A stretch of 64,000 nt of DNA, taken from assembly GCA_025174535.1 (NCBI GenBank), contig JALBUN010000001.1:2542001-2606000 (forward strand). The letters are read 5' to 3'. The translations under genes were made by a program, and so were the position numbers. Of the stretch, positions 50,164 to 62,055 are shown piece by piece. The first letter of the stretch is position 1; the number at the start of each line of letters is the position of its first letter. This stretch comes from Cantharellus purpuraceus. Its lineage: Eukaryota > Basidiomycota > Agaricomycetes > Cantharellales > Hydnaceae. Below the pieces are notes generated by a model. It was not told where the DNA came from, searched no databases, and saw only the letters and a program-made list of their open reading frames with translations.

Positions 50164-50652
50164 ATGTATCGCAATATCGTTACTCGCACTTCCGTCGCAC
50201 TATATGCGCGACAATTCTCCATCACTCAACCAGCACGTAAAACTGTCACCGAGAAAGTGAGCGAGGTCGCCGAGAAGGTCCGTAGTCATCTCTTGTTATC
50301 CTCCGCAATCATGTCACATTTATAATTTTCACAGGTGAATAAGAAGGTGGGCAAGGGCCTGGCATCTGCGATCGAAACGGGAGAAGAAGCCGCTCAGAAG
50401 ACGAAGGAGAGCGTTGGTCAGTGATTTTCGATGCCGTCACGCGTGCCGGGCTCATCGGATCTGGGTTGTGAAGTTGGGGCCAAAAAGAAAACCGAGAAGA
50501 TGGCGGATAATATGGGCGATGTTGCTGGAGAAGCGAAACACAAAGTACGTTTTTACTTTGCTGTTCTACGGGAGGTTTACTCTTGGTTGGTCCAGGCTAG
50601 TACGGAGGTCCACTCTGCGAAGGAAGAGATGAAGGATGCGAGGCAGAAATGA
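50164..50652 (+). CDS. Small LEA-like helical protein, probably mitochondrial
   Basis: Four exons (50164-50277, 50335-50416, 50474-50544, 50596-50652) join to 107 residues. The first 25 residues are Arg/Ser/Thr-rich without acidic residues (MYRNIVTRTSVALYARQFS), as in a mitochondrial presequence. The rest is a highly charged amphipathic helix with Ala/Lys/Glu repeats (VTEKVSEVAEKVNKKVGK, then EKMADNMGDVAGEAKHK), the style of group 3 LEA or stress-associated proteins. Two CACGTG sites upstream fit stress regulation, but this is inference. The family assignment is by composition only. Confidence 0.75.
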
Positions 50653-51128
50653 TTTGCCCCTAGACAAGCTGTCTTGTATCTATGATGACCATTCAAGCCG
50701 TGTGGCTTGAATGATATGTCTTAAGTTGCCCGTCCAGGCCCAGGACAATATACGCATACAACCTGCCACACACATGTAAGAATATGAGCCCTCACTAGTG
50801 AGAGAGGAGGTGAATTCTGTGGATAACAGAGGGTTTGCGACCATTCAGATGCCAACGCAGATGTTCAATGTATGCAACAACCGCCCGGTACGGTTCTACA
50901 TGTAGTTTTCCCTCGGATTCTGTCGACGAGACTGTACAAACGTGCTTCTATAATGCAATGGAACCAGAGAATCAGGGTATGCCGCGACATGGATGCGGAC
51001 GCGAACATCGCAAGACTATTCTTGCTCGTCACGAATTGTGACCTCAAGTTTATCCTCTACCCATCTCACCGAGACACTAAGAGTACAGTGTCAAGGGGCT
51101 ATGGTGTAGCTACGACAAGGGAAACATA
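50653..51128. other. Convergent 3' intergenic region
   Basis: About 475 bp between the stops of the LEA-like gene and the HAD phosphatase. Short frames only; nothing recognised. Confidence 0.5.
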
Positions 51129-52138
51129 CTAGGTCAAGTCTGGCACGATCCAGTCCGGCTGAGCGGCAGCAAGAGCCTGGCGTGGGGCAGTTGTAGCCGT
51201 AGCGAGCGTGCGTGCTCCAGATGCTTTCCCGCTCATAATACCGGTAACGGCGTCTTCAACGACCAGGCCTGTCTCCCCATATAGAGTGAAATTAAAGATA
51301 AAGACGAATGCAACCCACATTTCGTTGGATCTACGTCGAGAGACTTTGCCCCTGCAAGGAAGGGTGCCGGGTGAGGTTTTCCGGCAGTCACGTCATTGGC
51401 GGTTGTGATCGGTGTGAACGGGGAGACTTGTATTCCAGCCAGGGACAAAGCCTGGGGGGCATAGACAGTCGTAGCTACCGGTGAGTGCAAATCCATTAAT
51501 GCACTCGAGGAGGAAACCGCCGAGGAACAGAAAGATGGATCGTACCACTTGTTACGATGGTCCATCCCGGGTGGGCAGACGTTGAACCCGCACGGATCTG
51601 CGCGACTGGAACATGATGGAGAGTAGAAAATGTAAGTTAGGCGTACCTGATCTAATAAATCATTGGCGCCAGGGAGGGCAATGACACCACCTTTGAGAAC
51701 TTCTATCTCAAAGCGGTCGGCTTCAGCCTGTCGAGGGCATCCGGTTGGGAAGAATTATCAGACTATGACTAGATTACCTTGATGGTGGCCTCATCTTTTA
51801 GATTACACCATAGTTTAAGAGAGTCCCAGAGCCGCACACCATGCATTTCTGCGAAAATACCATTACGAGCGGTGGGATCCATTAAATAAACACTCGCACC
51901 CTCAATGGCGGCTTCCGCATCAAAATTGTAGTCTTTCCCAAACGTACGCCATGCTCTGATCACTCCAGGTGTAGAATCGACGAGTGTCCTACCCCGGGTG
52001 TGAGCCATCCGATCTGACCACTAGCCAACCAAAGCATATTACCCGTCCATATCAAAAAGGATCTGGGCGTATGTATTACACGAGTCTTGAGCAGACAAGG
52101 TAGAAAAAACATACTGCATCTACGGTGATCACAGGCAT
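51129..52138 (-). CDS. HAD-superfamily sugar- or glycerol-phosphate phosphatase
   Basis: Seven exons (52138-52115, 52062-52043, 51988-51778, 51727-51647, 51597-51546, 51474-51319, 51268-51129) give 227 residues, typical for the GPP1/DOG2 group that dephosphorylates glycerol-3-phosphate or 2-deoxyglucose-6-phosphate. HAD motif I is ILFDMDGTLVDST with the nucleophile Asp; it is built across a 20-nt exon. Motif II is the Ser/Thr of TIVTS, motif III the Lys of GKPHPAPFL and motif IV VVEDAVTGI. An alpha-helical cap (GIFAEMHGVRLWDSLKLW) separates motifs I and II. The substrate is not determined by these motifs. Confidence 0.88.
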
Positions 52139-52418
52139 AATCTGAGATATCAGAAACTAGTTCTTAGAATCAAAGTGGGTGTAAAATTCGGTTTCATTTG
52201 ACATCTAGCACGCGAATCAAGCATGCACCTTGTAACAATGTTGGTTTGGTTTGAGTCAGCGCGAGCGAGAGTGGGGAAACGGCGAACTTGCCGCTGGGCG
52301 TTATTACCGCAAACGCGACCAAGCCGCGGAGTTCAACACGCGTTTCTGTTTCGCGGCAGGTCGACCCACGCTGAGAGGTTATCTTATACCCAGGCAGCCT
52401 TGACGGCGCCATATAATT

Positions 52419-54198
52419 ATGTCAATCTTGAGCTGGTCTCTCCTCCTTCAACTTGGCATGCTATCCTTATTGCGACATCGACTCCTTGTTCTCGTATCTT
52501 GCTTTGCTGCCCAAGTTTCTACGGTCCTAGCAGACGTGACCTGGGATAGTCCGTCTAAAGGAGACGTCTATGTTCCCGGAGACACTCTTCAGGCCTCCTG
52601 GTGAGGTTGGGGGGCGCACACCAGCACGGTTAGCTAACGACCTGTGCAGGACGTCGCCGGACGAGGTCATCTCACCTTCCTTCACCATCTGCACAGGAGC
52701 CGTTGCCAACAGCACTACTGCAAACAACAACTCGGACTGTGGTACAGCGGTGTGGCCCTCGGTTGAGCAGAATGGTACCGATTACTCCATATCACTGTAC
52801 GTTTGGTAGGTGCGATTAAAGCCAAAAAATGAAGACATTGTGTGCAGTGCCATTCCCAACATCACTGGCGACGGTAACTATTATCTTTTGATGAAGGATG
52901 ATAGAGGTACTATGTATGAGACACCCGACTTCTCGCTCGCTCGTAAGTATGCATGTTATCACGCTCTTCCTATTTCAAGTCTTACAATTAATATCAGTGG
53001 CTAATAACGCGTCAGATGCGAATACCACAGTCACTTCAGACACTTCTCGTATGCACCATAATTTTGGGAACTCACCTGTTGAGTTGACTATTGCATAATT
53101 TCAGAATCAGTCAGCACAAGTATTACATATATTACCTCACACTCGTCGTCTGCGGCTGCCGCGATCGCAATCCCTCTTTCTCTCGTCGCAGCAATCCTTC
53201 TTGGGGCACTTATCTTGCTTCTCTTTCGTGCTCACCGCTCTAGGAAATATGAAAGAGACAGAGAGAAACAACTTCAAATAGCACGAGAGGCTCTACAACA
53301 GAGTAACATGACCTTTGCAAATGCAACTGACCTTGAGCGTGCGGTGTGGGCACTTTCTGCGCATAAGGCTTACGGCGATGCTGGGACCTCTTTTCCTCAT
53401 GCGCCGCCGCCTATGGGCATGGGAGGCACGTTCACAAGGCCTGGTCTGGGTGCTGCTGTTGCTGCTGCTTTGGGAATAAGTGCTTTTGGATGGGCACACG
53501 GTGCTGAAGCCACTGGACCGACAGCGGCGCCGATGACTGACGCATATACCCCCGCTCCGATGCAAAGACACGCAACCGATTCATCTGCAAGATCTGCAAG
53601 TCGACCACCCTCGATACATGGCTATTACGAACATGCAAAATTTCGTCGTCCTACCAACTGGCTGGATACCGACTGGCGTAGTTCACAACAGACGTTTGCT
53701 GATGAGTCATCACGGTGTTCTTCTGGACCACCTCAGCTTCCTGCGATACAGATTTACGGCAGCTCTCTCTCTGCTCAGAATGACACTCCCCCGCCTCTAC
53801 CCCCGAAACAACTCTTTCCCGGGAGATTGGACCTTCATGCACCCCGTGCATACACGCCCCCATATGGTTCTTCATTGCTGAAGTCGGACTTACCTCTGTC
53901 TCCAATCCCAGGCACGGAGGTGCACTCTTCGTTCAACGTCATCTCAGAGTATATGCTGGCGTCTCCTGCGCCGCGACAAAACAAGCAACTCTACTCAAGC
54001 GATCATATGTCTGAGCCGTCTGCTCCACATGTTCAAGCTCGTCGTATTTCGCCGCCAACACTGATGCATTCGCAGAGCTTCCCCTGCCTTGAGACCTTGC
54101 CTGAGCGGGAAGAGAACGAGAAGCCACTCCCCCTTCGACCGGAGGACCGTGTTGGGATAGACTTGTATGACGTGGTGTCAGAGGCGGTCAGGAGGTAG
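52419..54198 (+). CDS. Single-pass membrane protein with extracellular domain and disordered tail
   Basis: Five exons (52419-52600, 52650-52796, 52848-52942, 52998-53048, 53105-54198) give 522 residues. A signal peptide (HRLLVLVSCFAAQVSTVLA) is followed by a short domain starting DVTWDSPSKGDVYVPGDTLQASW, the beta-sandwich start common to fungal cell-wall-anchored or Kre9/Knh1-like N-terminal domains. Several N-glycosylation sites (NST, NGT, NIT, NAS) and a Ser/Thr stem precede one transmembrane helix (AIPLSLVAAILLGALILLLF) and a basic stop-transfer. The cytosolic part of about 320 residues is Pro/Ser-rich and disordered, ending in RPEDRVGIDLYDVVSEAVRR. A wall-stress sensor-like role is inferred from topology only. 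Confidence 0.8.
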
Positions 54199-54911
54199 GC
54201 GGTTGGTGATCGTAGGTACTTTGGTATAGATTCTGAGTGTGGTGTGGTGTGCTGCGGTGTGTAGCCACACACGTCCTACTGCCGTACCTTCAAGTGTGAT
54301 GATACATGGTACGTTCATATGGAGGTTTACTGGAGTAATTACATGATGTGTGACAGCAAGTGTCCAGCGACGGCAGTGAGATTTATAGCTTGGAGAGATA
54401 CTTCGTGGATCTGTAGGTCAGTCCAAAAAGACGTTACACAACAAGCGTCGAGCTACGGTGCATGCGGGCCAGATGAAATAAATTCAGTCACAAAAATGTG
54501 AGTATTCTGCTAGTGGCATGCCACCCTAGCTAGCTACATATATGTAATGAAACGGGGCAAAGCGGCAGACATGATGTATGATCGCCGTGAAGCCTTGTTC
54601 AAGCAAGCGTGTGTTCTATCACAAAACCACAGCTTGCTATGATAGTACTTATGTATTGAATATTGACCGGGGATAGCGCTCAGCTTCGGTCATTGAATTA
54701 TATCGTGGACGTCACAGTCAGGGTCTCGAATACAGAGCGCTTCGAAAATCAGGGCTTAGAGGATAGATATATTGGTCTCTTCTGCACCCAATTGAAAGAA
54801 AGTAAGATGAAGCTTACGTTGCGTGCAGGCTGCACGTAATTGATCAAGGAACGCCGTGGTCACCCTCGTCACACACGGGGGTTTGCATCCGACGTCGTGC
54901 TCGTTTTTTCC
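54199..54911. other. Intergenic, no supported gene
   Basis: About 710 bp containing the promoter of the ethanolamine-phosphate cytidylyltransferase gene. Nothing recognised beyond short frames. Confidence 0.45.
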
Positions 54912-56407
54912 ATGCCGGTTTCACTGTGGTAAGCTTTCCATTGATATCGCCTTGCTCTGTAGCAGGTTTCCTTAATCTGTGATGCATGCTAGGTTCGACG
55001 GTTGCTTTGATGGATTTCATGTGTTTGATGATCTCTGACTCTCGTGCTATTGGCGCGTACTCACTTTGCGCTTGTTCATCTAGTATGCACACGCGAATGC
55101 AGTTCGGCAGGCTCTATTTCTAATTGAAGGGGAAAGGAACCCACGTATTTTTGTCGGCGTACATTCGGACAAGGAAATACTCAAGTGGGTATAACGGGGC
55201 TTTTGTCTCATCCTGTATACTTGATGGCTCTTTACAGAAATAAGGGACCCCCTTTGTTCGATGAAGTTGAGCGGTTAGTGTGATAATCAACCATGCGGAC
55301 GCTTTCATTGCATCTTCACAGCTACAATGCTATTCGTGGATGTCGCTGGGTCGACCAGGTCGTGGAGGACGTGCCATATATCACGCGCTATGATGTTACT
55401 CGAGGCCAAAATATTGGTGCACTACATTTTAAATAGGTTAGTGGTCTTGCTGACAACCATGAGACCAGATTATGTTGTACATGGAGACGATATTGTCTTG
55501 GTTAGTAACTTCGCTGCCATAACATTCTGTTCGATAACCTTGTATCATCAAAAGGACGCCGAAGGCAATGATTGCTATGGTGCATTCAGACAAACAGGAA
55601 TGTACAAAGAATGCAAACGAACTGACGGGATTTCAACCACTTCTCTCATCCAGCGCATTCTGTACCCCGACGAGTGGGAGTTGACTGATACTGACAATGC
55701 AAGATTGGAGAAACTCGTGGGTCTTTTTGTGGCCGCAGTGCCCTACACATATCCCGTTATTCGGTATGATGCCCTGACCTCCGAGCACGGCCTCACGGTC
55801 ATTCGCCGAGGCTGGGCTGCCCAAAGGAAGGTAGTATATATCGGAGGTAGCTGGGACTGCTTCGGAGCTGGACACGTAGAACTTCTTCGTCGAGCAAAGA
55901 ATGTTGCTGACGACGTCTTGCTGGTCGTTGGTATCTGGTCAGACCAGGTGTCAAGAATTGTCTTCTTGGTCCAGCTTGATATATTGACGTTCTCCTATGA
56001 GGTGCTTCAAGCGCAAACAGGGGAAAAGCCGCTGCTAGCCCTAGCGGAACGATCGCTGGCGATCATCCAATGCAAAGTGATTCCCGTACCTCTCTGTATT
56101 ACTGTCTAGTCCAACGCTTGCGAATTCCCAGTATTCAGACGCACTTATTCTGTCGCCTCCTACTGTTCTACCGGAACAGATTGCAAGCTCTCTTGGAATC
56201 GAGATGCTCATTAATTCTGAGGGCATAATACACAGCGAGAAGTTGGTGAAGGTGAATGATGTTTTCGGTCTGCCTACGTCGTGCTGATCGTCACCGCAGC
56301 ATTTAAGCGTAGAGTGGCCATTATTGCAAAGTGTCACGGGGCTCCGACATAAATTGCTATCGCAACGCGACTTGTATGAAGAACGGCAGAAACGCAAAGG
56401 TGTTTAA
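54912..56407 (+). CDS. Ethanolamine-phosphate cytidylyltransferase
   Basis: Makes CDP-ethanolamine from phosphoethanolamine and CTP, the rate-limiting step of the Kennedy route to phosphatidylethanolamine (yeast ECT1). Ten exons (54912-54928, 54993-55020, 55084-55184, 55238-55273, 55322-55416, 55469-55500, 55555-55947, 56002-56076, 56132-56251, 56300-56407) close to 334 residues. Half one: MPVSLWFDGCFDGFH, HYAHANAVRQA (family HYGH), VGVHSDKEILKNKGPP, ERYNAIRGCRWVDQVVED, YVVHGDDI and RTDGISTTSLIQRI. Half two: VVYIGGSWDCFGAGHVELL and a shortened remainder ending YEERQKRKGV. The exon 5/6 junction was chosen as the only 52-bp intron restoring frame into YVVHGDD. First-motif Gly to Ala is unusual. 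Confidence 0.88.
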
Positions 56408-56880
56408 CCTTGTCCGCGAGTAGCGTCCTTTCGTGATATACCCATTGGAAATATGATTTTATTTTATTTTTGAAACGTCAGTCAAACGACAAAACTCGCA
56501 GACAAAACTCGCAACTCTGACAAGGCAACCACCAGGGCGTGCGGCAAATTGTGGAGGATAGTCACGTGACTCGACGACGCATAGGGCTTGTCGAGGTTTT
56601 CCATACCTGTCGTTCTTGTTGAACTGTCAAGAAACGCACATGCGAGCATTCAATTCCCCATCAGTTTTGACTATTGGCTGTGCCATCCACCCGGCCAACG
56701 GCGATTTTTGTGTCTCCAGGAGTCAAAACCCTATAATCACTCCGAGCAACGGCGAGTTCTGGAGAGTACTCATTGTTCACATGAAAAATATGTTGTGGTT
56801 GTTCCTGTCCCGCGTCTGAGAGCCTATTTCTTTGAAGGGAGTGATCGTGAATATCCAGCAGGTCCATCCTCTTTCTTTCC
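56408..56880. other. Intergenic, promoter of the ammonium transporter
   Basis: About 470 bp between same-strand genes. It holds the transporter promoter and the cytidylyltransferase 3' end. No confident GATA-factor cluster seen. Confidence 0.4.
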
Positions 56881-59048
56881 ATGAGTAACATCCTCGCAGA
56901 ACCATCCTTGCTAGCCAAGCGTACGTGCCAGGTCTCAGAGTGAACTTCGTGTATACGACTGATGTTCATCCAATATAGGTGATGATAGCGCAACGTATTT
57001 GTGATGTGTACTTCTTGGCCTACGCGCTATCCTAATACCTGCCCATCCATCTAGATTCGACCGAGGTGATATCGGATTCGTTATACTCTGTGCTGCCTTA
57101 GTATGCTTCTACTTCTATTGAGCATCTTCTCCAGCGTCGCTTCCTAACTGCGCTTGTGAAATTAGGTCAGCTTTATGATTCCTGGTCTCGCCTTTCTCTA
57201 TTCCGGGCTTGTTCAAAGAAAATCTGCTCTCTCTCTCGCAATGGTCGTATGCGCTTCTAATGCCGTCGTAATCCTTCAATGGTTTTTGTGGGGCCATTCT
57301 TTGGCTTTCTCTCCGACAGGCACAAGTGGATTCATAGGCAATGTCGCCCATGTTGGGCTGAGAGGTGTGTTGGGCGCACCCTCTGCGGGATCTCCCTTGG
57401 TCCCCGACCTTCTCTATGCGTTCATCCAGATGGAGTTCGCTGCAGTCACTGTAGCTATTTTAATAGGAGGCATGGCTGAGCGCGGTAGAATGTTGCCTAC
57501 CATGGTTCTCTCGTTCTTGTGGGTCACCGCCGTGTACTGCCCGCTTGCCTGTTGGGCCTGGAACATCAATGGCTGGGCATTCAAATGGGTACGATTTATT
57601 CTTGTATCAAACAGAGCATCTGACCGATACTATGCTAGGGTGTGGTTGACTTTTCCGGTGTGTTCCCCTGATATAGTACCCGTTTCAGTTGCTTACCATA
57701 AACTTCAGGTGGGGGCCCTGTCGAGATTGGTTCGGGAGTGGGCGGACTTGCACTTTCCTATATCCTCGGAAGACGTCATGAGAAACAGCTTGTGAATTCA
57801 CGCCCATACAGTGTATTGATGGTCACCCTCGGGACGTGGATATTATGGCTAGGCAAGTATGTTGTATTATGACGCTACTACTTTCTGACATATATTGTAG
57901 GTTGGGTCGGGTAAGGTTGTCAATAATGTATCTCCTCGTGTTCTTGACATTTTTCTCAGGTTCAACGCAGGCTGCGCCTTTGGGGCAAACCTCCGTGCAG
58001 TCGTCTCAGCATGGAACACCTTCTTATCTGCCGCATTTGGAGGCATAGCATGGTGTCTCCTTGACTATCGTCATGCAAGAAAATGGTCGATGGTAGGGTT
58101 TTGCTGCGGCACCATCTCTGGCCTTATAGCTGCTACACCGTCCTCTGGCTTCGTGCAACCATGGTCCGCTGTCGTCATCGGCATTCTCGCGGGAGTCATT
58201 TGCAACCTTGCAACTAAGAGTGCGTGATTCATAGTCCGAAACTTCATTTACAAGAGCCTGAGAGGCATGATCTCAATCCCCAGTTAAATTCCTCTTGGGC
58301 ATCGATGACTCACTGGATATTTTCGCTCAGCACGCAATCGGGGGCACGATTGGACTATTTGCAAACGCCTTCTTTGCCGACCCGAAGATTGTAGCACTCG
58401 ACGGGATATCTCAGACTCAAGGAGGTTGGGTTGTTCAAAATTGGTATGTCACTAATTTTGGATGCTTTGTCTTGATATTCAAGTTCCTGGTCAAAGGAAA
58501 ATGCTTTACAAGCAATCCGCTTACATCGCCGCTTGCTACGCCTACAGTGAGTGCCTACCAACAATATACGACAAATCCCTGACGAGCGTGGGCCAGCTTT
58601 TGTGGTAACCTGTGTCCTGGTAACGGGCATAGACATGGTCCCTGGACTCCACTTCCGCGCTAGTAACGAGGCGGAAGAAATGGGCATGGACGAAGCGGAG
58701 GTATGTACAGTCTACGTTCTATCAAGTCTCCCTTGCATCTCTATATCTCACTGACTGGCACGTGAAACCTAGATTGGCGAATTCGCCAGTGATTTCATCG
58801 AAATTCAGCGCGACTTCCTCGATTGGAACCTCTCCAACGTCTGTCTGGGAACCACTACGAAAATTCCAGCCACACAGGAGAAGGTGGCTTATGTAGGAGG
58901 GGGTCCACTCAGTTTTGTTGAGAGTAACGGCTCGATCAACCACATTTACCCCACGCCACACCGTTATCGCGCTGGCGGTCATAAAGAGAGGCGGGTCGGA
59001 ACGCGTCATGTTTCCGACTCGGGGTCTTTCACAGCAGGTCATGACTGA
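56881..59048 (+). CDS. Ammonium transporter (AMT/MEP family)
   Basis: Plasma-membrane ammonium uptake channel with 11 predicted helices. Twelve exons (56881-56920, 56979-57000, 57055-57100, 57166-57588, 57639-57657, 57709-57852, 57901-57910, 57960-58219, 58284-58443, 58497-58546, 58597-58700, 58773-59048) close to 517 residues. Family phrases are GDIGFVILCAALVSFMIPGLAFLYSGLVQ across two exons, FIQMEFAAVTVAILIGGMAERG, GGGPVEIGSGVGGLALSYILGRR, WVGFNAGCAFGAN and GIDDSLDIFAQHAIGGTIG with the pore histidine. The tail is hydrophilic, about 100 residues, ending in TAGHD. The intron after 57852 has a GCAAGT donor and is followed by a 10-nt exon. Start at MSNILAEPS gives the usual short extracellular N-terminus. 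Confidence 0.93.
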
Positions 59049-59933
59049 TGTCTACCGTCTTTCATGCGTTACCGTACGACTGAAATCGTGCGAAATAAAG
59101 CGTCTCCATTTATCTGTTAGTTGATTACTCGGCGGGACCGCAACACCTTCGACGGAGGTTCCAGAGCGCACAAAGTGAGCAACGCCTTCTTTTGTTGCTA
59201 AATATAGGAGGAAAGTGTCTAAGCAAAGAGAAAGTAATAGTGTATAGTACTGCTAGCTCCAGCTGTCAAGATTGTTAATCATTTTACCCTGTCCGCGTGA
59301 GGTGCTAGATATGCAACCTACCATATCAATGACAAAGTCTAACCTCGATCAAGCCTGAAGCTAGACTGGGCTCGATAGATATTCTTTGCAAGAAGCCAAT
59401 ATTCTATTACTCGAACACGGCTAGCTGCTGGAACTCTTGCACATATGACAATTGATCGTACTCCCCTCTAATTTATCAACGTTCTACATTGAGGAGAAAA
59501 CCTCACATGCTCAGATGAATCTCTAGAACTAGTACTTCACCATCCAACGTCCATCGAACAAACGTTGATCAATCGATTGGATTGGCTGTATTAGCTAGTA
59601 AGTGAAGGGCCCCATCGACCATCAGTCCTTTGACACAAAGGTTAGCGTCCTGCAGCTTTCCCGGGCCCCCTAGGGGAATTCTTATTTACTGTCTACACTT
59701 AGCTTTTCAAAATTTATGTCTGCCGTGTTCCGAGAGTAACGGTCTGACTATCTCACCATGACGATCGTGCGTTATACTATACGACTACCCGCTTTAAGTC
59801 TAGAGACATTATGTTGCATAACAGGTATGATCTGTATTTGAATTAACACTGGAGAACAAGAAAACAAATAATGCTGCGGTTATTACACAAAAGCTCGTTG
59901 ATATATAGAGCGTCCGTTAAGCATCAAGCATGA
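59049..59933. other. Convergent 3' intergenic region
   Basis: About 885 bp between the stops of the ammonium transporter and the prenylcysteine oxidase gene. I see no gene, repeat or RNA in it. Confidence 0.45.
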
Positions 59934-61996
59934 TCAACAATCCCAACCCTTCATGATTTTACCATCTAACGCATGGGTAGCATTCTCTGGGCAGAAGGTT
60001 GCGTTTGCCCCCCAGACGTTTGTGAGAAGCAGGCGGACCACGTTCAAGGAAGATACCTGACGGGCGCAATCATCAGACCGGATAAGTGGACTAGGATACC
60101 AGTGAACAAACGTACTGTTTCGGTTTCCATGGTAGACATAAGCCTGTTGGAGCGTGGGTGGTTGTACTATTCATGTTGTAATAAATTGATAAGACTTACG
60201 GTTCGAAAGAATTGACATAGTATAGGCCGTCGTCTGGTACGACAGGAGGGAACACAGTAGTTGGAGGGAGGTATGGATATGCATCCCACTGCAAAAGGAG
60301 AGCTTGGCATAGACAGGTGGCACTAAAACACGATCACCACTCACCTGCTTTCGAAAAACCCATCCAACTTTACCAAACACATTCCGAAGCCAGGTATCAT
60401 CCATTTTCTTCGTGGAGAAGATCTTCACGAGGTATTCGGCTGGTCTTCCGTTGTGACCAGCTGTCTTTCCATGATACGTTAAAGAATTAAACTCGGGGGC
60501 AGGTCCACCATTTTGAAACCCGTCGTTGGTAGTCAACACGGACGTTGGTGCCACAGAATTATTTGGAAGTGAGAAATAGACGGGATTAGGCGTAGGCGAT
60601 GACGTAGAGAGGAGTGTGACGTGAAGGCGGACATATTCTTGATCAGGGAAAGGCAGGCGAGGAGGGGGCGTGATCGTGATGCCCGTTGAGTGAAATGGAG
60701 CAGCAATGATGACGCTGTCATATGTCCAGGATTCACCAGTTGTCGTGACAAGCACCCATTTATTTGCCTTCCGCGTAAGCGACTCAACCTTGTGGTTTCA
60801 AAACAAGAAAAAGGTAAGTAGAACGATGAAGTAGTCAGCGGGCACATACCGTAGTGTTGAAATGTAACTTGGCATTTGAACGAGCTATAAACTGCTCGAA
60901 AATTTTATAATTTCCGCCTTGCACGGCGGACGCCCCATTGGCAGCCTGACTGACAAATCCTCCCAGCGCGTGAATCTCGTCTATATTCTGGGAGTCGTAG
61001 AGACGTTTTCTCAGAAGTCAGGCATGTGTAGACCGAATTGAAAGTCATACCTGACCGTAATTAACTCTAGTCATAGCTTCGGACAATCACTGAGTTGGTG
61101 TACGCGCGTAGCGAACAATTGTGAATATACCTTCGATGATCTCGCTAGAATACATTTTGTTGATTTTCTGCACTTCGTAGTATTCTTCGGTCGTAAGAGA
61201 CGCAGATTCTGAAAAATTGAGATAGTTTGAGATGTCTGTCACGTTCCCCCAGCTTGGAGTCGATGGCTCATACACCGCCAGGTACTGCTCTACGAAACTC
61301 TTCACTCTTGTTATCCAGTACACATGTAAGTGCACATGTAGGGCATACGAAAGCGCACGTACAGTGAGTCTGAGCGCCGTGGGGCATCGATGCCGTATCT
61401 CCACAGTAGCCTGGCCATATCCCACCAGCTGAATCCGCCGTTCTTCTGGTTCGCCTGGACAACGAATGAATTCCGATCTGGACAGAGAAATGAATGCGAT
61501 CACGACTCACACGGAAGCGGAACTCAGCCCCATCCCAAATTCCCATCTCACCATCTTCACCTCCAAAGTCCGCCAGTGAAAGGTTGAACTCTTCAGCGGC
61601 ACGCCATAGGTTTTTGTTTGCCTTTACAAAAATGGAGGCCCCCAGTTCCATCGGGTCGTATTCTAGAGACTCATGAGGATGAACAACAGTGCTCCCTAGG
61701 TAAATACAGCGCCTCGTTATTTATAGGTACGCTGCATTCATAAGGGTAGAAAACGCACGTCCGCCGACGTAAGTCTCTCTCTCAAATACTTCTATATGCA
61801 CGTTGTGCTCAGGAGTCCTGTTTTGAGCTCTGGAGAGCCAGAAAGCAGCGCTTGAACCTCCAGCACCTGCGCCAATGATTGCGACTCTATGAGGTGGCGT
61901 AGAGGACCATGGAAGCGGTATGAAAGGGATAGAGAGTGGAAATTGAAAGGCATTGGTAGTAGAAAGACAAAGCAGCAAGATAGTCAATGAGCACAT
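59934..61996 (-). CDS. Prenylcysteine oxidase (FAD thioether oxidase)
   Basis: Cleaves prenylcysteines released from degraded prenylated proteins to cysteine, a prenyl aldehyde and hydrogen peroxide, in the lysosome/vacuole or secretory route. Ten exons (61996-61759, 61695-61511, 61454-61363, 61306-61131, 61076-61051, 60987-60850, 60788-60345, 60288-60200, 60143-60116, 60056-59934) give 512 residues. A signal peptide (SLTILLLCLSTTNA) precedes the FAD-binding VAIIGAGAGGSSAAFWL near residue 40. Family phrases are GFSWWDMARLLWRYG, EIHALGGFVSQAANGASAVQGG and SFEPLMSTMETETVSS near the C-terminus. Several N-glycosylation sites fit secretion. Its start is 60 bp from the divergent F-box-like gene. 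Confidence 0.92.
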
Positions 61997-62055
61997 GTTG
62001 GACAGCGGAGTTGGAAAGGCGGCTACCTCTTATCGAGCCCCACTCCAACCCAACG

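Noticed and set aside
61987..62055. Upstream in-frame ATG for the F-box-like gene
   Set aside because: It would make the CDS overlap the divergent prenylcysteine oxidase start by 10 bp. The F-box-like sequence begins after 62056.
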